Shown here in pieces: positions 27,193 through 37,340 of a stretch of DNA of 64,000 nucleotides. A model generated the notes under the pieces. It was not told the DNA's origin. It searched no databases and saw only the letters and a list, made by a program, of their open reading frames with translations. This DNA is from Brucella daejeonensis. Lineage in GTDB: Bacteria; Pseudomonadota; Alphaproteobacteria; Rhizobiales; Rhizobiaceae. Both the position numbers and the translations under genes were made by a program. Location of the stretch: assembly GCF_014199265.1 (NCBI RefSeq), contig NZ_JACIJG010000012.1:62001-126000 (forward strand). The letters are read 5' to 3'. Within the stretch, counting starts at the first letter, position 1, and every line of letters begins with the position of its first letter.

Positions 27193-27537
27193 TCAGGGCG
27201 CGACCGGGAGCAGTTGCGCCTTGCGCTTTTCCCATGCAGCCCGCATCAGGCGGGCCGCTTCTGCGAAAGTAGGGTTTTCCTTCCACTGTCCCTGATAGGT
27301 CAGAGCGCATGGAACAATGTCTTTCAATGCTTCGAGCGTGTGGCGCGGCACCATGTCGGTGCAGTTCCACAGACGGCGGAAGACCACGCTGATACGAGTG
27401 GCCTTGCCGTTGATCCGCACGACCGGCTCAGCCGTTTCCGGGCTCCAGCCTTCATAAGCATCGACCGCATCCTGAAATGCGTGATGGAGATAGATCGGTG
27501 CATGACCGTCGTGAAGCGGGGGCAGCAAACTGGACAT
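27193..27537 (-). CDS. Conserved small protein of unknown function
   Basis: I do not recognise a named family in this 114-residue soluble protein. It has a mixed composition with two cysteines (WNCTDMVP and VPCALTYQ) and an amphipathic C-terminal helix (FAEAARLMRAAWEKRKAQLL). A start codon preceded by GAGGAGACAGAA and an excellent terminator at the end show a real, monocistronic gene. Nothing around it indicates a role. Confidence 0.75.
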   Translation of the reverse strand: MSSLLPPLHDGHAPIYLHHAFQDAVDAYEGWSPETAEPVVRINGKATRISVVFRRLWNCTDMVPRHTLEALKDIVPCALTYQGQWKENPTFAEAARLMRAAWEKRKAQLLPVAP

Positions 27538-28064
27538 TTCTGTCTCCTCTCTTCTGTCTGGATTCAGCTATCGGGGCATTTGCGATCGAAATGACGAACA
27601 GGATTCACAAATGCATTTGAAAAAGAGCAGGGGGGATTTTTGCTCTTCTGAAGCTGGAGCAGTTCCGTTCAAATGGAGCCGCTCTATCTATTTGTTTTTA
27701 CACATTTCCGGGGTAAGCCGGTTTTTACTTTTACTGGAAATGTTCCAGACGTGCCGCGTTGAAACAGAGATTTACAAAATATGGCAGCACATAATTAACC
27801 ATGATCTACGAAGGAGGGGCTGTTTGGCAAGGGGTTATTTTTCCAAAATGTGTTTTTCTCGAAAAAAACAATTCAAATCGTTGTCTCGAATTACTTCGAT
27901 AATAAGCTGGCGAACGATTGAGCTGTTGTTTTGACTTTATGGCCAACCGCGTAAAAAGAGAGGGATTTTCGATATTTATTGTCCGGGTGACAGGTTTGAT
28001 CCTGTCATTTGCGCGGGGCGGGTATAGAAGTCATCGAACAGCAACGTGATCACGGGGAAGGGAT
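27538..28064. other. Gene-free stretch upstream of the ABC importer
   Basis: The 527 bases include a palindromic element (27654-27747) and an AT-rich part (27750-27960) likely to hold the promoter of the transporter operon, for example a TTGACT at about 27932. A 107-codon rightward frame (27611-27934) crosses the element and has no family resemblance, so it is not called. Confidence 0.45.
27654..27747. repeat. Palindromic element, diverged copy of the 9590 type
   Basis: It starts TGGAGCAGTTCCG and ends CTGGAAATGTTCCA, giving imperfect inverted ends. It carries the same TATTTGTTTTTACACATT module as the element at 9590-9696, with more substitutions. Confidence 0.65.
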
Positions 28065-29675
28065 ATGGCTCGACTGGTTCTTTCGCGCAGGTTTTTTCTG
28101 GCGGGGACTGCCTCGCTGGCTGCCTTTGCTGTCTGGCCGCAGCGTTCGGAAGCGGCTGACGAGGCGCGAAAGGGCGGACGGCTGGTCGTGGCGGCGGATT
28201 CGGAACCGCGCAATCTCAATCCGGCTATCGTCGCATCGAACGGCGTATTCTTCGTGGCAAGCAAGGTGATCGAGCCGCTGGCCGAGGCGTCCTTCGAGGG
28301 CGAGAACGGTCTTGTTCCCCGCCTCGCCACGGGGTGGGAAGGCTCCGGCGATGGGCTGACGGCGACGTTCCGTCTGCGCGAGGGTGTCAAATGGCACGAC
28401 GGAACGCCGTTCACTTCCGCCGATGTAGCCTTTTCGGCCATGGAAGTCTGGAAGCCGCTGCAAAACCTTGGCCGGGTCGTGTTCAAGGCGCTGGAAAAGG
28501 TCGAAACACCGGACGAGCATACGGCAATCTTCCATTTTTCCGCGTCGACGCCGTTCCAGCTCATCCGCAATGCCTTGCCCGCGCTGACGGCGGTGTTGCC
28601 GAAACATATATTTGCCGGGACGGATATCATGGCCAATCCGGCCAATGAAAAGCTCGTCGGCACCGGCCCGTTCAAATATGCCGGGCACAAGACGGGCGAA
28701 TATTATCGCCTTGAGAAAAATACCGATTACTGGGGCGAAGGTGAGCCTTATCTCGACGAGATCGTCTATCGCGTCCTGCCGGATCGCGCTGCGGCGGCGG
28801 GAGCGCTGGAAGCCGAGGAAATCGATCTTGCAGCTTTTTCCGCCGTGCCGCTTGCCGATCTCGACCGTGTTTCGAAAGTGCCGGGGCTTGAGGTCATTTC
28901 CAAAGGATATGAGGCGCTGACCTATCAGCTTGTGGTGGAGATCAACCATCGCCGCAAGGAACTGGCCGACCTGAAGGTCCGGCAGGCAATCGCCCACGCC
29001 ATCGATCGCGATTTCGTGGTGAAGACGATTTTCCTCGGTTATGCAAAGACTTCGACCGGCCCGGTGCCGCGCTATGACAGTCAGTTCCATAGCGGCGATG
29101 TGCCCCTCTATCCGTTCGATGTGGCAAAAGCCAATGCGCTTCTGGACGAGGCGGGCTATGAGCGCGGCAAGGATGGAACGCGCTTTGCGCTCAGGCTTCT
29201 GCCCGCGCCCTATTTCAACGAAACGAAACAGTTTGGCGACTATCTGCGGCAGGCGCTCGCCGCCATCGGGATCGATGCGCGCATCGTCAACAACGATTCC
29301 GCCGCGCACCAGAAGGCGGTCTATACGGACCATGATTTCGATCTGGCAATCGCGCCGACCGTCTATCGCGGCGATCCGGCCATTTCGACGACAATCCTTG
29401 TCGAAAGCGGTATTCCGGCAGGCGTGCCATTCTCCAATCAGGGCGGCTATGCCAATGCCGAACTGGATGCGTTGATCGCCAGGGCGGCAAGTACCATCGA
29501 CGAGAAGCAGCGGACCGCGCTCTATCACGAATTCCAGCGGATGGTGGAGGCGGATCTGCCGCTGATCAATGTTGCGGAATGGGGATTTATCACGGTCGCC
29601 AGCACGCGCGTGAAGAATGTCTCGAACAATCCGCGCTGGGCGGTTTCCAATTGGGCGGATACGTGGCTGGAATAG
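28065..29675 (+). CDS. ABC transporter substrate-binding protein, family 5 (peptide/opine/nickel type)
   Basis: This 536-residue periplasmic protein has a twin-arginine-like signal (LSRRFFLAGTASLAAFA), then the SBP_bac_5 fold. Diagnostic segments are RNLNPAIVASNG, the family signature region VKWHDGTPFTSADVAFS, GTGPFKYAGHKTGEYYRLEK and the C-terminal ADLPLINVAEWGF. It delivers ligand to the two permeases encoded directly downstream. Ligands of this family include dipeptides, oligopeptides, opines and nickel; the sequence does not allow a choice. An AAGGGATATG leader with GGGG provides the start at 28065. Confidence 0.9.
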   Translation: MARLVLSRRFFLAGTASLAAFAVWPQRSEAADEARKGGRLVVAADSEPRNLNPAIVASNGVFFVASKVIEPLAEASFEGENGLVPRLATGWEGSGDGLTATFRLREGVKWHDGTPFTSADVAFSAMEVWKPLQNLGRVVFKALEKVETPDEHTAIFHFSASTPFQLIRNALPALTAVLPKHIFAGTDIMANPANEKLVGTGPFKYAGHKTGEYYRLEKNTDYWGEGEPYLDEIVYRVLPDRAAAAGALEAEEIDLAAFSAVPLADLDRVSKVPGLEVISKGYEALTYQLVVEINHRRKELADLKVRQAIAHAIDRDFVVKTIFLGYAKTSTGPVPRYDSQFHSGDVPLYPFDVAKANALLDEAGYERGKDGTRFALRLLPAPYFNETKQFGDYLRQALAAIGIDARIVNNDSAAHQKAVYTDHDFDLAIAPTVYRGDPAISTTILVESGIPAGVPFSNQGGYANAELDALIARAASTIDEKQRTALYHEFQRMVEADLPLINVAEWGFITVASTRVKNVSNNPRWAVSNWADTWLE

Positions 29676-29695
29676 TGACTAACTCACTTGAATAA

Positions 29696-30694
29696 TTGTA
29701 TTCTTATGTCGTGTCACAGATTCTCATTCTTTTCCGAAAGCGTTTGATCGGCAGCATCGCGGTGCTGCTGATCGTCGTTGTCGGATGTTTCTTCATGCTG
29801 GAAAGCGCGCCGGGCGACGCGGTCGATGCCTATGCCGTCACCTTTGGCGGCGATGCGGGGCAGATTGCCGAAATGCGTGCCCGCTGGGGGCTGGACCAGT
29901 CGGTCTGGCACAGGCTTGGCGCCTATATGGCCGCGCTGGCGCAGGGCAATCTCGGCTGGTCCGTCAGCTTCAACCGTCCCATACTGGGTGTTATAACGGA
30001 ACGCCTGCCCAACACGCTGCTGCTGATGGGGGTGGCGACGGCGCTTTCCTTTGCGGCAGGCTCGCTGCTCGGTATCGTTGCGAGCGCAAGGCCCGGCAGT
30101 TTTCGCGACCGTTTTCTTTCCGTCACGTCGCTTGTCCTCTACGCCATTCCCGGTTTCTGGCTGGCGCTGGTGCTGGTCATCCTGTTTTCGATCAAACTGC
30201 GCTTTCTCCCTTCGAGCGGGATCGAAACCATTGCCTCGGGCAAGCAGGGGCTGGCGCGGGCGGGCGATATTGCGCGGCACCTGATCCTGCCCGTCGTGTC
30301 GCTGGCGGTGATCTATCTGGCGCTTTACCTGCGGGTGATGCGCGCCGCCATGGCCGATATATGGCGCATGGATTTCGTGCGCGCCCTACAGGCGCGGGGC
30401 ATTGCGCGTCGGCGCATCGTCCTGCGTCATGTGGCGCGCAACGCATTCCTGCCGCTTGTGACCGTGCTGGGCCTGCAGGCGGCTTCCATGCTGGGCGGCA
30501 GCGTGGTGATCGAAAGCGTCTTCGCCGTGCCGGGCCTCGGGCGACTGGCGCAGGAGGCCGTGGCAAGTCGCGACACGCCGCTTCTGCTCGGCGTCATCAT
30601 TGCAAGTGCGGTGATGGTGATCGCGGTCAATTTCCTGATCGATCTCGTCTATCTCTGGCTCGACCCGCGTATTGCGACCGGGGGCAGGACATGA
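29696..30694 (+). CDS. ABC transporter permease 1 (DppB/OppB type)
   Basis: This integral membrane protein has about 332 residues and six hydrophobic segments, with the N-terminal helix RLIGSIAVLLIVVVGCFFML and LESAPGDAVDAYA typical of DppB/OppB. The EAA-like loop is ALQARGIARRRIVLRHVARN with the following PLVTVLGLQAASMLGGSVVI. The frame opens with TTG at 29696; a GTG at 29711 is an alternative, and no strong ribosome-binding site decides. The stop overlaps the ATG of the second permease (ATGA). Confidence 0.88.
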   Translation: MYSYVVSQILILFRKRLIGSIAVLLIVVVGCFFMLESAPGDAVDAYAVTFGGDAGQIAEMRARWGLDQSVWHRLGAYMAALAQGNLGWSVSFNRPILGVITERLPNTLLLMGVATALSFAAGSLLGIVASARPGSFRDRFLSVTSLVLYAIPGFWLALVLVILFSIKLRFLPSSGIETIASGKQGLARAGDIARHLILPVVSLAVIYLALYLRVMRAAMADIWRMDFVRALQARGIARRRIVLRHVARNAFLPLVTVLGLQAASMLGGSVVIESVFAVPGLGRLAQEAVASRDTPLLLGVIIASAVMVIAVNFLIDLVYLWLDPRIATGGRT

Positions 30695-31517
30695 ACGGAC
30701 TGAAACGTTATTTCAGAACAGGCGAAGCCGTAGCAGGCACGGCCCTTTTGGCGGTTCTGGTTCTGGCCGCGCTTTTCGCACCGCTTTTCTTTCCCGGCGA
30801 CCCTTTGAGCATCGTCTCGGCGCCGTTGCTGAAGCCCTTTGAAAATACGGATTTTATCTTCGGTACTGACAGGCTCGGACGTGATGTTCTGGCGGGGCTC
30901 TTTCATGGTGCGCGCACCTCGCTTGCGGTGGGTCTGGCGGCGGCTTTCGCCTCGATTGTGCTTGGCAGCATCGTCGGTACGCTGGCCGGTTTTGCGGGCG
31001 GGCTCGTTGATGAAGTTCTGATGCGCATCACCGAAGCCTTCCAGACCGTTCCGGGTTTCCTGCTGGCGCTGGCGCTGGTCAGCATTGCCGGGCCGTCGCT
31101 GCCGGTTCTGGTCGCGGCGATTGCATTTTCAAGCTGGACGCAGGCGGCGCGGCTTGCCCGGGGGCAGGTGCTTTCCATCCGCGAAAGCGATTATGTGGCC
31201 TCGGCCCGCGTCATCGGAATGCATCCGATGGAAATCGCCTTCCGCCAGATCCTGCCCAATGCCCTGCCGCCGGTGCTGGCGCTGGCGCCGGTCATCGTCG
31301 CTTCCGCGATCCTGATCGAAGCGGCGCTGTCGTTCCTCGGCCTCGGCGATCCCAACCGGGTGACATGGGGCGGCATGATCGCCGAAGGGCGCGCGGTGCT
31401 GCGCTCCGCGCCCTGGCTCTCGGTCCTGCCGGGCCTGACGCTGGCGCTCGCCGTGGTCGGTGTCTATCTGACGGGCGAGGGGCTGACCAATGCCATGTCC
31501 CGGCGCGAGGTGCGGTC

Positions 31518-31521
<4 letters not shown>
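30691..31521 (+). CDS. ABC transporter permease 2 (DppC/OppC type)
   Basis: This 276-residue polytopic permease starts with the DppC-type N-terminal helix and FFPGDPLSIVSAPLLKPFEN followed by the family motif FIFGTDRLGRDVLAGLFHGA. The EAA loop is SARVIGMHPMEIAFRQILPN. The frame is open far upstream, but the ATG at 30691 overlapping the previous stop is the coupled start. The end overlaps the next ATPase gene by ATGA. Confidence 0.9.
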
Positions 31522-32265
<744 letters not shown>

Positions 32266-32273
<8 letters not shown>

Positions 32274-33009
32274 ACCGCTTTTGCAGGCGCAGGACCTTGT
32301 GGTCCGTTATGGCCGCAACCCGGCGCTGGAAGGTGTCAGCCTCGCCATCCAGCGCGGCGAGACGCTGGCATTGGTCGGGCCTTCGGGCAGCGGCAAGTCC
32401 ACGCTGGCCCGCGCGCTCCTGCGGCTTCATCCGCTGGAAAGCGGCACAATCCGCTTCGACGGAGGTGACTGGCTGGCGCTTTCCGGCCGCGCGCTGCGCA
32501 AGCGCCGGGCGCACATGCAGATGGTGTTTCAGGACCCGCTTTCCGCCTTCAACCCGCGGGCAAACCTGCGCGATCTCCTGCACGAACCGCTGCGCATTCA
32601 CAGGATAAGGCGCGACATAAGCGAACTTCTGCAAAAGGTCGGGCTCGATCCGGCCTTGGCAGAACGCGGCGTTCACGAGATTTCCGGCGGGCAGCGCCAG
32701 CGCGTGGCGATTGCCCGCGCGCTTGCGACGTCGCCGTCGCTCGTCGTGCTGGACGAGGCCGTTTCGGCGCTCGATGTCACCGTGCGCCGCGCAATTCTCG
32801 ATCTTTTGCGGGATATACAGAAAGCTGAAAACACGGCCTATCTTTTCATCACGCACGACCTTGCCGTGGCGGCGCAGATGGCCGACCGTATCGCGGTAAT
32901 GGAGCGCGGGCGGATTGTCGAATGCCGCCCGGCGCGGGAATTGATCGCGGCACCGCAAGCGCCGATCAGCAAGGCGCTGATCAAGGCCGTGCCGAGATTG
33001 AAAGCCTAA
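32266..33009 (+). CDS. ABC transporter ATP-binding protein 2 (DppF type)
   Basis: This 247-residue partner nucleotide-binding domain has Walker A GPSGSGKST, Q-loop MVFQDPLSAFNPRA, signature ISGGQRQR and Walker B VVLDEAVSALD, where Ala replaces the usual Pro after DE, a substitution common in DppF/NikE-type subunits. It is the last gene of the five-gene importer. The TAA stop is the beginning of the palindromic element that follows. Confidence 0.9.
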
Positions 33010-33112
33010 AGCGTGTTGCGTTCAATCTTATTCAGGCAACACGCTTTAAGCTTTTGTTTTTACGCATGTCTTTATCCCGAAACCGGTTCCCTTTCGGGAG
33101 ACATGCTTTAAG
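33006..33112. repeat. Two-hairpin palindromic element between two convergent stop codons
   Basis: The first hairpin is TAAAGCGTGTTGC / GCAACACGCTTTA (33007-33047); the second is GCATGTCTTTATCCCGAAA to TTTCGGGAGACATGC (33063-33104). It carries the stop codons of both neighbours: TAA of the ABC ATPase at its left end and TAA of proC (33108-33110) at its right end. It can also serve as a terminator for both genes. Confidence 0.8.
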
Positions 33113-33923
33113 CGTTGCCAAGCTCTACTGAACGCTTGTGCGCGGCTGCAACGGCTTCGGCCAGCAGCTTCTTGAGGCGGTCGCCGCCCATAAGCACTTC
33201 AAGCGCTGCCGCCGTCGTGCCGTTCGGGCTTGTCACCTGTTCGCGCAGCTTGGACGGGCTGTCGGTGCTGGCATCGGCAAGCGCGCCCGCGCCCATCACC
33301 GTCTGCATGGCCAGAAGCGCTGCGGTCTCGCGCGGCAGGCCAGCGCTTTCGCCCGCATCGGTCAGGGCTTCGATGAAATGGAAAACATAGGCGGGGCCGG
33401 ACCCGGAAACGGCGGTCACGACATCCATCAGCGCCTCGTCGTTGACGCTGGCAACCTTGCCGGAGGTTTCCAGAAGCCGGGCGATGAAGGCCTCATCCTC
33501 GTCGGTGACATTGGCATTCCTGTATGTGACCAGCATACCCTTGCCGATCGCGGCCGGTGTATTCGGCATACAGCGCAGCACGGCGGCATCTTCACCAAGC
33601 AGGTTTTCGAAAAGGGCGACCCGGATGCCGGCGGCAACGCTGACGAAAGTGGCGGCGGGCACGAAGCGCTTGTAGGCCGGCAGGGCCTTCGACATGACCT
33701 GCGGCTTGACGGCGACCAGAACCATGCGTGGTTTCAGATCGGCAGGCAGGGCTTCCGCATCGGCATGGACGTGCGCGCCGACGCCTGCCGCCCGTTCGCG
33801 AAGCGTGTCGGCGGGTTCAACGACGTGAACGTCTTCGGCCTTGAGGATGCCGCTGTCGAGCCAGCCCTTGAGCATTGCAAAGCCCATATTGCCGCAACCG
33901 ACCAGAATTACCGTGTCATGCAT
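33108..33923 (-). CDS. proC: Pyrroline-5-carboxylate reductase
   Basis: This 271-residue enzyme catalyses the NAD(P)H-dependent last step of proline synthesis. The Rossmann motif is VILVGCGNMGFAMLKGWL at residues 5-22. Family signatures are MPNTPAAIGKGM around residue 118 and the C-terminal dimer and substrate region AVSGSGPAYVFHFIEALTDA with REQVTSPNGTTAAAL. ATG at 33923 begins the family start MHDTVILVG; an open extension of 25 codons upstream is not expected. The stop lies inside the palindromic element. Confidence 0.94.
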   Translation of the reverse strand: MHDTVILVGCGNMGFAMLKGWLDSGILKAEDVHVVEPADTLRERAAGVGAHVHADAEALPADLKPRMVLVAVKPQVMSKALPAYKRFVPAATFVSVAAGIRVALFENLLGEDAAVLRCMPNTPAAIGKGMLVTYRNANVTDEDEAFIARLLETSGKVASVNDEALMDVVTAVSGSGPAYVFHFIEALTDAGESAGLPRETAALLAMQTVMGAGALADASTDSPSKLREQVTSPNGTTAAALEVLMGGDRLKKLLAEAVAAAHKRSVELGNA

Positions 33924-34112
33924 ATTGATTGTTCCGCCTTTGGATTTCGTTGGGATCGGGTCCGTGGTGGTATAGACCTGCCTCGCCGCCCTCTGCAAGC
34001 TTAACCAAAAACCGATAGGTTCGGATCGTCGAATTTTGGGAGCAAGTCATTGATCGCTCAAATGATATCGACCAATATAGGTCGAATTTGAGTGAAGCTT
34101 CGGAGGGGAAGA

Positions 34113-34715
34113 ATGGATCCGGCTTTGACAACGGGCGTGCCGCCTGCCGAAGCTTTCGGCCATGTCCGCATCATTATCGGCATGATCCTCGGCCTTTGCA
34201 TTTCCCGGCTTCTGACGGGGCTTGCGCGCTTCATCCAGCATCCGGGCAAGCAGAAGATCTATCCCGTCCATCTGGCGTGGGTGGGTTTCGTCCTGCTTTC
34301 GGTCATTCATTTCTGGTGGTTCGAATTCGGCCTGCGGACCATCCCGCAATGGACATTCGAAAAATATCTGTTCGTGATCTTTTATGCCGGGCTCTATTTC
34401 CTGCTTTCCACGCTGCTCTTTCCCGACAGCATGGAAGAATATACCGGCTATCGCGATTATTTCATTTCGCGGCGCAGGTGGTTTTTCGGCATTCTGGCGC
34501 TGGTCCATGTGGTGGATGTCGTCGATACGCTGCTGAAAGGAGCCGATCACTATCGGTTCTACGGCATTGAATATCCGGTCCAGATTGTCGGCTTCGTCCT
34601 GTTCAGCCTCGTCGCGGCTTTCTGGGACAACCGGCGCTACCATGCGGTTTTTGCCACGCTGGCCCTCTTCTACGAGATCACCTTTACCTTGCGGCACTTC
34701 GCGACGCTGGGCTGA
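34113..34715 (+). CDS. Polytopic membrane protein of unknown function
   Basis: I do not recognise a characterised family in this 200-residue protein. Hydrophobic segments suggest five or six transmembrane helices (HVRIIIGMILGLCISRLL, YPVHLAWVGFVLLSVIHFWW, YLFVIFYAGLYFLLSTLLF, WFFGILALVHVVDVVDTL, YPVQIVGFVLFSLVAAFW). It is rich in aromatic residues. ATG at 34113 is placed correctly after CGGAGGGGAAG and is preferred to one seven codons upstream. It is convergent with the HD-domain gene, with only two bases between the stops. Confidence 0.75.
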   Translation: MDPALTTGVPPAEAFGHVRIIIGMILGLCISRLLTGLARFIQHPGKQKIYPVHLAWVGFVLLSVIHFWWFEFGLRTIPQWTFEKYLFVIFYAGLYFLLSTLLFPDSMEEYTGYRDYFISRRRWFFGILALVHVVDVVDTLLKGADHYRFYGIEYPVQIVGFVLFSLVAAFWDNRRYHAVFATLALFYEITFTLRHFATLG

Positions 34716-34717
34716 GC

Positions 34718-35350
34718 CTATCTTTCCTCCGTCCTGCGACGCGTTTCCGCGTCCACCAGATCGCGGAACTGCCGCAGCAGCGGATGGCGCGCGGTCTGTT
34801 TCACGCCATAACCCAGATTGAAGGCATAATCGAAGTCGGGCGGATTGCTTCCGATATTGTGCTGCATCATCGTTTCGAGCTTGTCGAACCCCTTGGCGAA
34901 GATCGCTTCGGTCGAAGCGCCCTCGTTATAATCGGTCCAGAGGTCCATGATCTCGGCGCGCAGATCGTCCGGCAGCGGCTCGCACAGTTTCAGGAGGTCG
35001 GCTTTTTCGCGCATGGCGCGGCCGTCGCCAGCCGTCTGGTGGATGGCCGGAACATCGCCCGAAATCGCCTCGCCGAGATCGTGGACGATGCACATCTTGA
35101 TCAGCCGCAGCCGGTCGCAATCGCCAAGTTCGCGGTCGAAAAGTGTGACTAGAAGACAGAGTCGCCAACTATGTTCCGCTGTGCTTTCCGGCCTGCCCTG
35201 CGACGTGTAGCCGGAGCGAAGCGTGCTTTTCAGCCGTTCCGCATTCTGGATGAAGCGGACAATGGCGCTGAGCCTGTCCGGATCGATCGACTGTTCCGTT
35301 TCGGTGCTCACAGGCGGCCTCCTGAATATCTCCCATTGATTTATCTCCAT
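34718..35350 (-). CDS. HD-domain hydrolase (YfbR/5'-nucleotidase-like)
   Basis: This 210-residue HD-superfamily phosphohydrolase of the HD_3 type has metal ligands in STAEHSWRLCLLVTLF (H of the first motif), MCIVHDLGEAISGDVPA (the HD pair) and the later acidic DKLETMMQH. Related proteins dephosphorylate deoxyribonucleoside monophosphates. The start at 35350 gives MEINQW, with GGAG not obvious upstream; a start at an internal GTG (VSTETEQ) is possible. Confidence 0.85.
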   Translation of the reverse strand: MEINQWEIFRRPPVSTETEQSIDPDRLSAIVRFIQNAERLKSTLRSGYTSQGRPESTAEHSWRLCLLVTLFDRELGDCDRLRLIKMCIVHDLGEAISGDVPAIHQTAGDGRAMREKADLLKLCEPLPDDLRAEIMDLWTDYNEGASTEAIFAKGFDKLETMMQHNIGSNPPDFDYAFNLGYGVKQTARHPLLRQFRDLVDAETRRRTEER

Positions 35351-35438
35351 GAATCATCATGGGGAATTGCAATTTTAACGATTTATCTGCCATGATAAAT
35401 CCAGATCAGTGACCAAGGGCGAAAAGCGGGACGGAGCA

Positions 35439-37133
35439 ATGGTTGAACGGGACGGAGAGGGCAGACATGCGAATGCGCGCCCGCTTCTGGCCTATGCGCC
35501 GGAATTTCTCGAGCCTGCCCGTTTCCCTTCGCCTGCCGAAGATGACGAGGAACGCGAGCATCACAAACGCCGCGCTGAACTGCTGCGACGCAAGCAGGAA
35601 TTGCTCGAGGCGGAGACAAGCGGCGCGACCGATCCGAAAGCCGACATGCAAAACCGGATGGATGCCGTCCGGGACGCCCTGCAAGACAATCTCCGCATTC
35701 TGCCGGAAGAGGCGGAACCCGCAAAGACTGAGCCTTCCCCGCCTTCACCATCGCCGTCACCGCCGCAACAAACACGCCGCAGGCGGCGCTGGGGGCTTCT
35801 CGTCGGTTTCACGCTGCTTGGCGGCATTTTCGGCGTCACTTACGCTTTTCTGGCCCCGCCTCAATATAGCGCCACGGCTTCCATGCAGGTCTTCCCGCCT
35901 GAAAGGCGCAGCGAGGTCGCTTCCGATGCCGTGCTCACGCGCGCCGCGCGCATGGCGCGGGTTCAAACCGTGGCCGATCTTGGCGCTCCGCCCCTGTTGG
36001 AAGAGTTGCGCGTTCGACTGATCTGGATGCTGCCGGAAAGCTTGAGGACGCGCTTCGGTCTTGCGCGGCCGGATATGTCGCCTGCGCAATTGCTGCGCCA
36101 GCGTCTCGATTTCAGTCAGGCGCTCGACAGTGGAACGGTGAATGTCGAGGCGACGGCGGACAGGCCCGCAACGGCGGCCTTGCTGGCCACCGCTGTTGCG
36201 CAGTCCTTCCGCGCCCATCTGCATGGCGCCGCTTCGGATGCCGCGCAGGGCGATCTTCCGTCTCGCTTGCAGGCGCTTGAAGCAGATGCGCAAGCTGCCC
36301 GGCAGGCCGCGACGGCCTTTCGCGCCAGCCGCGATTTCGGCGATGATGAAGACAGGGCCGCGCTCGAACGGGAGTTCGCCTATGCGAAGGCCGAAACCGG
36401 GCGCATCGCTGCGGAGGCCAATGCCCTGAACGGGGCGACCGCCGACAGTCTTGTACGCGATGGCGTGCCGGAAAACATGCGGTCGGGACCGCTTGGCGCG
36501 CTGGTGGAACGTTATGGCGCTGCGGGGCAGGGTGCTGAGGCAAAGAAGATCGCTGCGGAGATCGACGCCGAAATCTCCGGCCAGCGCAGCGCCTTGCAGG
36601 CCGACCTCAAAAATGCGGTCGAGCGCGAGCAGAAGGCCGCTGCCGCCATGGCCGGATCCGGCACGGCGCCCGCCACGGGGGACGACAGAAACCGCCTCCT
36701 GACGCTGGAACGCGACGCGGCGGCGAAGCAGGCGCTGCTGGAAGATTTGCAGATGCGCGCGGCGCGCGGCGAAACTGGCTCGTCCGGCGCATCCGGCTCC
36801 GGTGCAACGGTGCGGATCGTGACGCCAGCGGTCGCGGAGCCGAACCCGAGCGGGCTTCCCGCGCCCGCAACGATAAGCCTCTCCCTGCTGGCCGGTTTTC
36901 TGCTCGGCCTTCTGTCCATGGCGCTGGCCGGCAGGAGCAGGGACGCGTTCGACAGGACCGAGATGGAGCCGGAAGAGGTTCTTGAACCCTATGGCGAAAC
37001 GCGGCTTGCCACGGTTATTCGCGAGGCCAATGCCCGCTGGGAAGCGGAACATGGCCGCATGAATCCGGTGGCGGAAAACGAGGCGCTCGGGCGCGCGCTT
37101 GAGGATGCGCGTTCGCATCGTGCCCGAGTTTGA
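35439..37133 (+). CDS. Wzz/GumC-like chain-length determinant protein with long cytoplasmic N-terminus
   Basis: This protein of about 564 residues has two membrane anchors, near residues 117-140 (WGLLVGFTLLGGIFGVTYAF) and 476-497 (ATISLSLLAGFLLGLLSMAL). Between them is a mostly helical, coiled-coil periplasmic domain, and the segment APPQYSATASMQVFPPERRS after the first helix matches Wzz/polysaccharide co-polymerases. The N-terminal 115 residues are charged and Pro-rich and cytoplasmic. The C-terminus lacks a BY-kinase domain. No glycosyltransferase or polymerase gene is nearby, so it is an orphan. The frame opens earlier with GTG at 35409; neither start has an ideal ribosome-binding site. 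Confidence 0.75.
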   Translation: MVERDGEGRHANARPLLAYAPEFLEPARFPSPAEDDEEREHHKRRAELLRRKQELLEAETSGATDPKADMQNRMDAVRDALQDNLRILPEEAEPAKTEPSPPSPSPSPPQQTRRRRRWGLLVGFTLLGGIFGVTYAFLAPPQYSATASMQVFPPERRSEVASDAVLTRAARMARVQTVADLGAPPLLEELRVRLIWMLPESLRTRFGLARPDMSPAQLLRQRLDFSQALDSGTVNVEATADRPATAALLATAVAQSFRAHLHGAASDAAQGDLPSRLQALEADAQAARQAATAFRASRDFGDDEDRAALEREFAYAKAETGRIAAEANALNGATADSLVRDGVPENMRSGPLGALVERYGAAGQGAEAKKIAAEIDAEISGQRSALQADLKNAVEREQKAAAAMAGSGTAPATGDDRNRLLTLERDAAAKQALLEDLQMRAARGETGSSGASGSGATVRIVTPAVAEPNPSGLPAPATISLSLLAGFLLGLLSMALAGRSRDAFDRTEMEPEEVLEPYGETRLATVIREANARWEAEHGRMNPVAENEALGRALEDARSHRARV

Positions 37134-37340
37134 GCTTGGGCTTGAGGCGGATGGGCGGCCTTTCAGTTCTGGAATTTCATAAAATCCTGCATTGTCGCGC
37201 ATTCGCCAATTGTCATCGGACTTCATGACGCTTATGGGCATGTGTATGGAAAGGATGTCGTGTATCTCCCAGACACGCAATTCCAGACACGCAATTCCTG
37301 ACACTCAGGCCCGATATCGCGAAAGAACGGAGCGCTCGCT

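Noticed and set aside
27611-27934. A 107-codon rightward frame before the ABC importer
   Set aside because: It runs through a palindromic repeat, lacks a good ribosome-binding site and resembles no family.
29785-30690. Upstream extension of the DppC-type permease frame across the whole DppB-type gene
   Set aside because: The coupled ATGA start at 30691 and the family N-terminus show where the real gene begins; the upstream part is out of frame with the true permease 1.
37271-37298. Direct repeat AGACACGCAATTCC upstream of folD as an operator or attachment site
   Set aside because: Only two short copies with no dyad symmetry and no adjacent integrase or RNA gene; reported only as a note in the folD entry.
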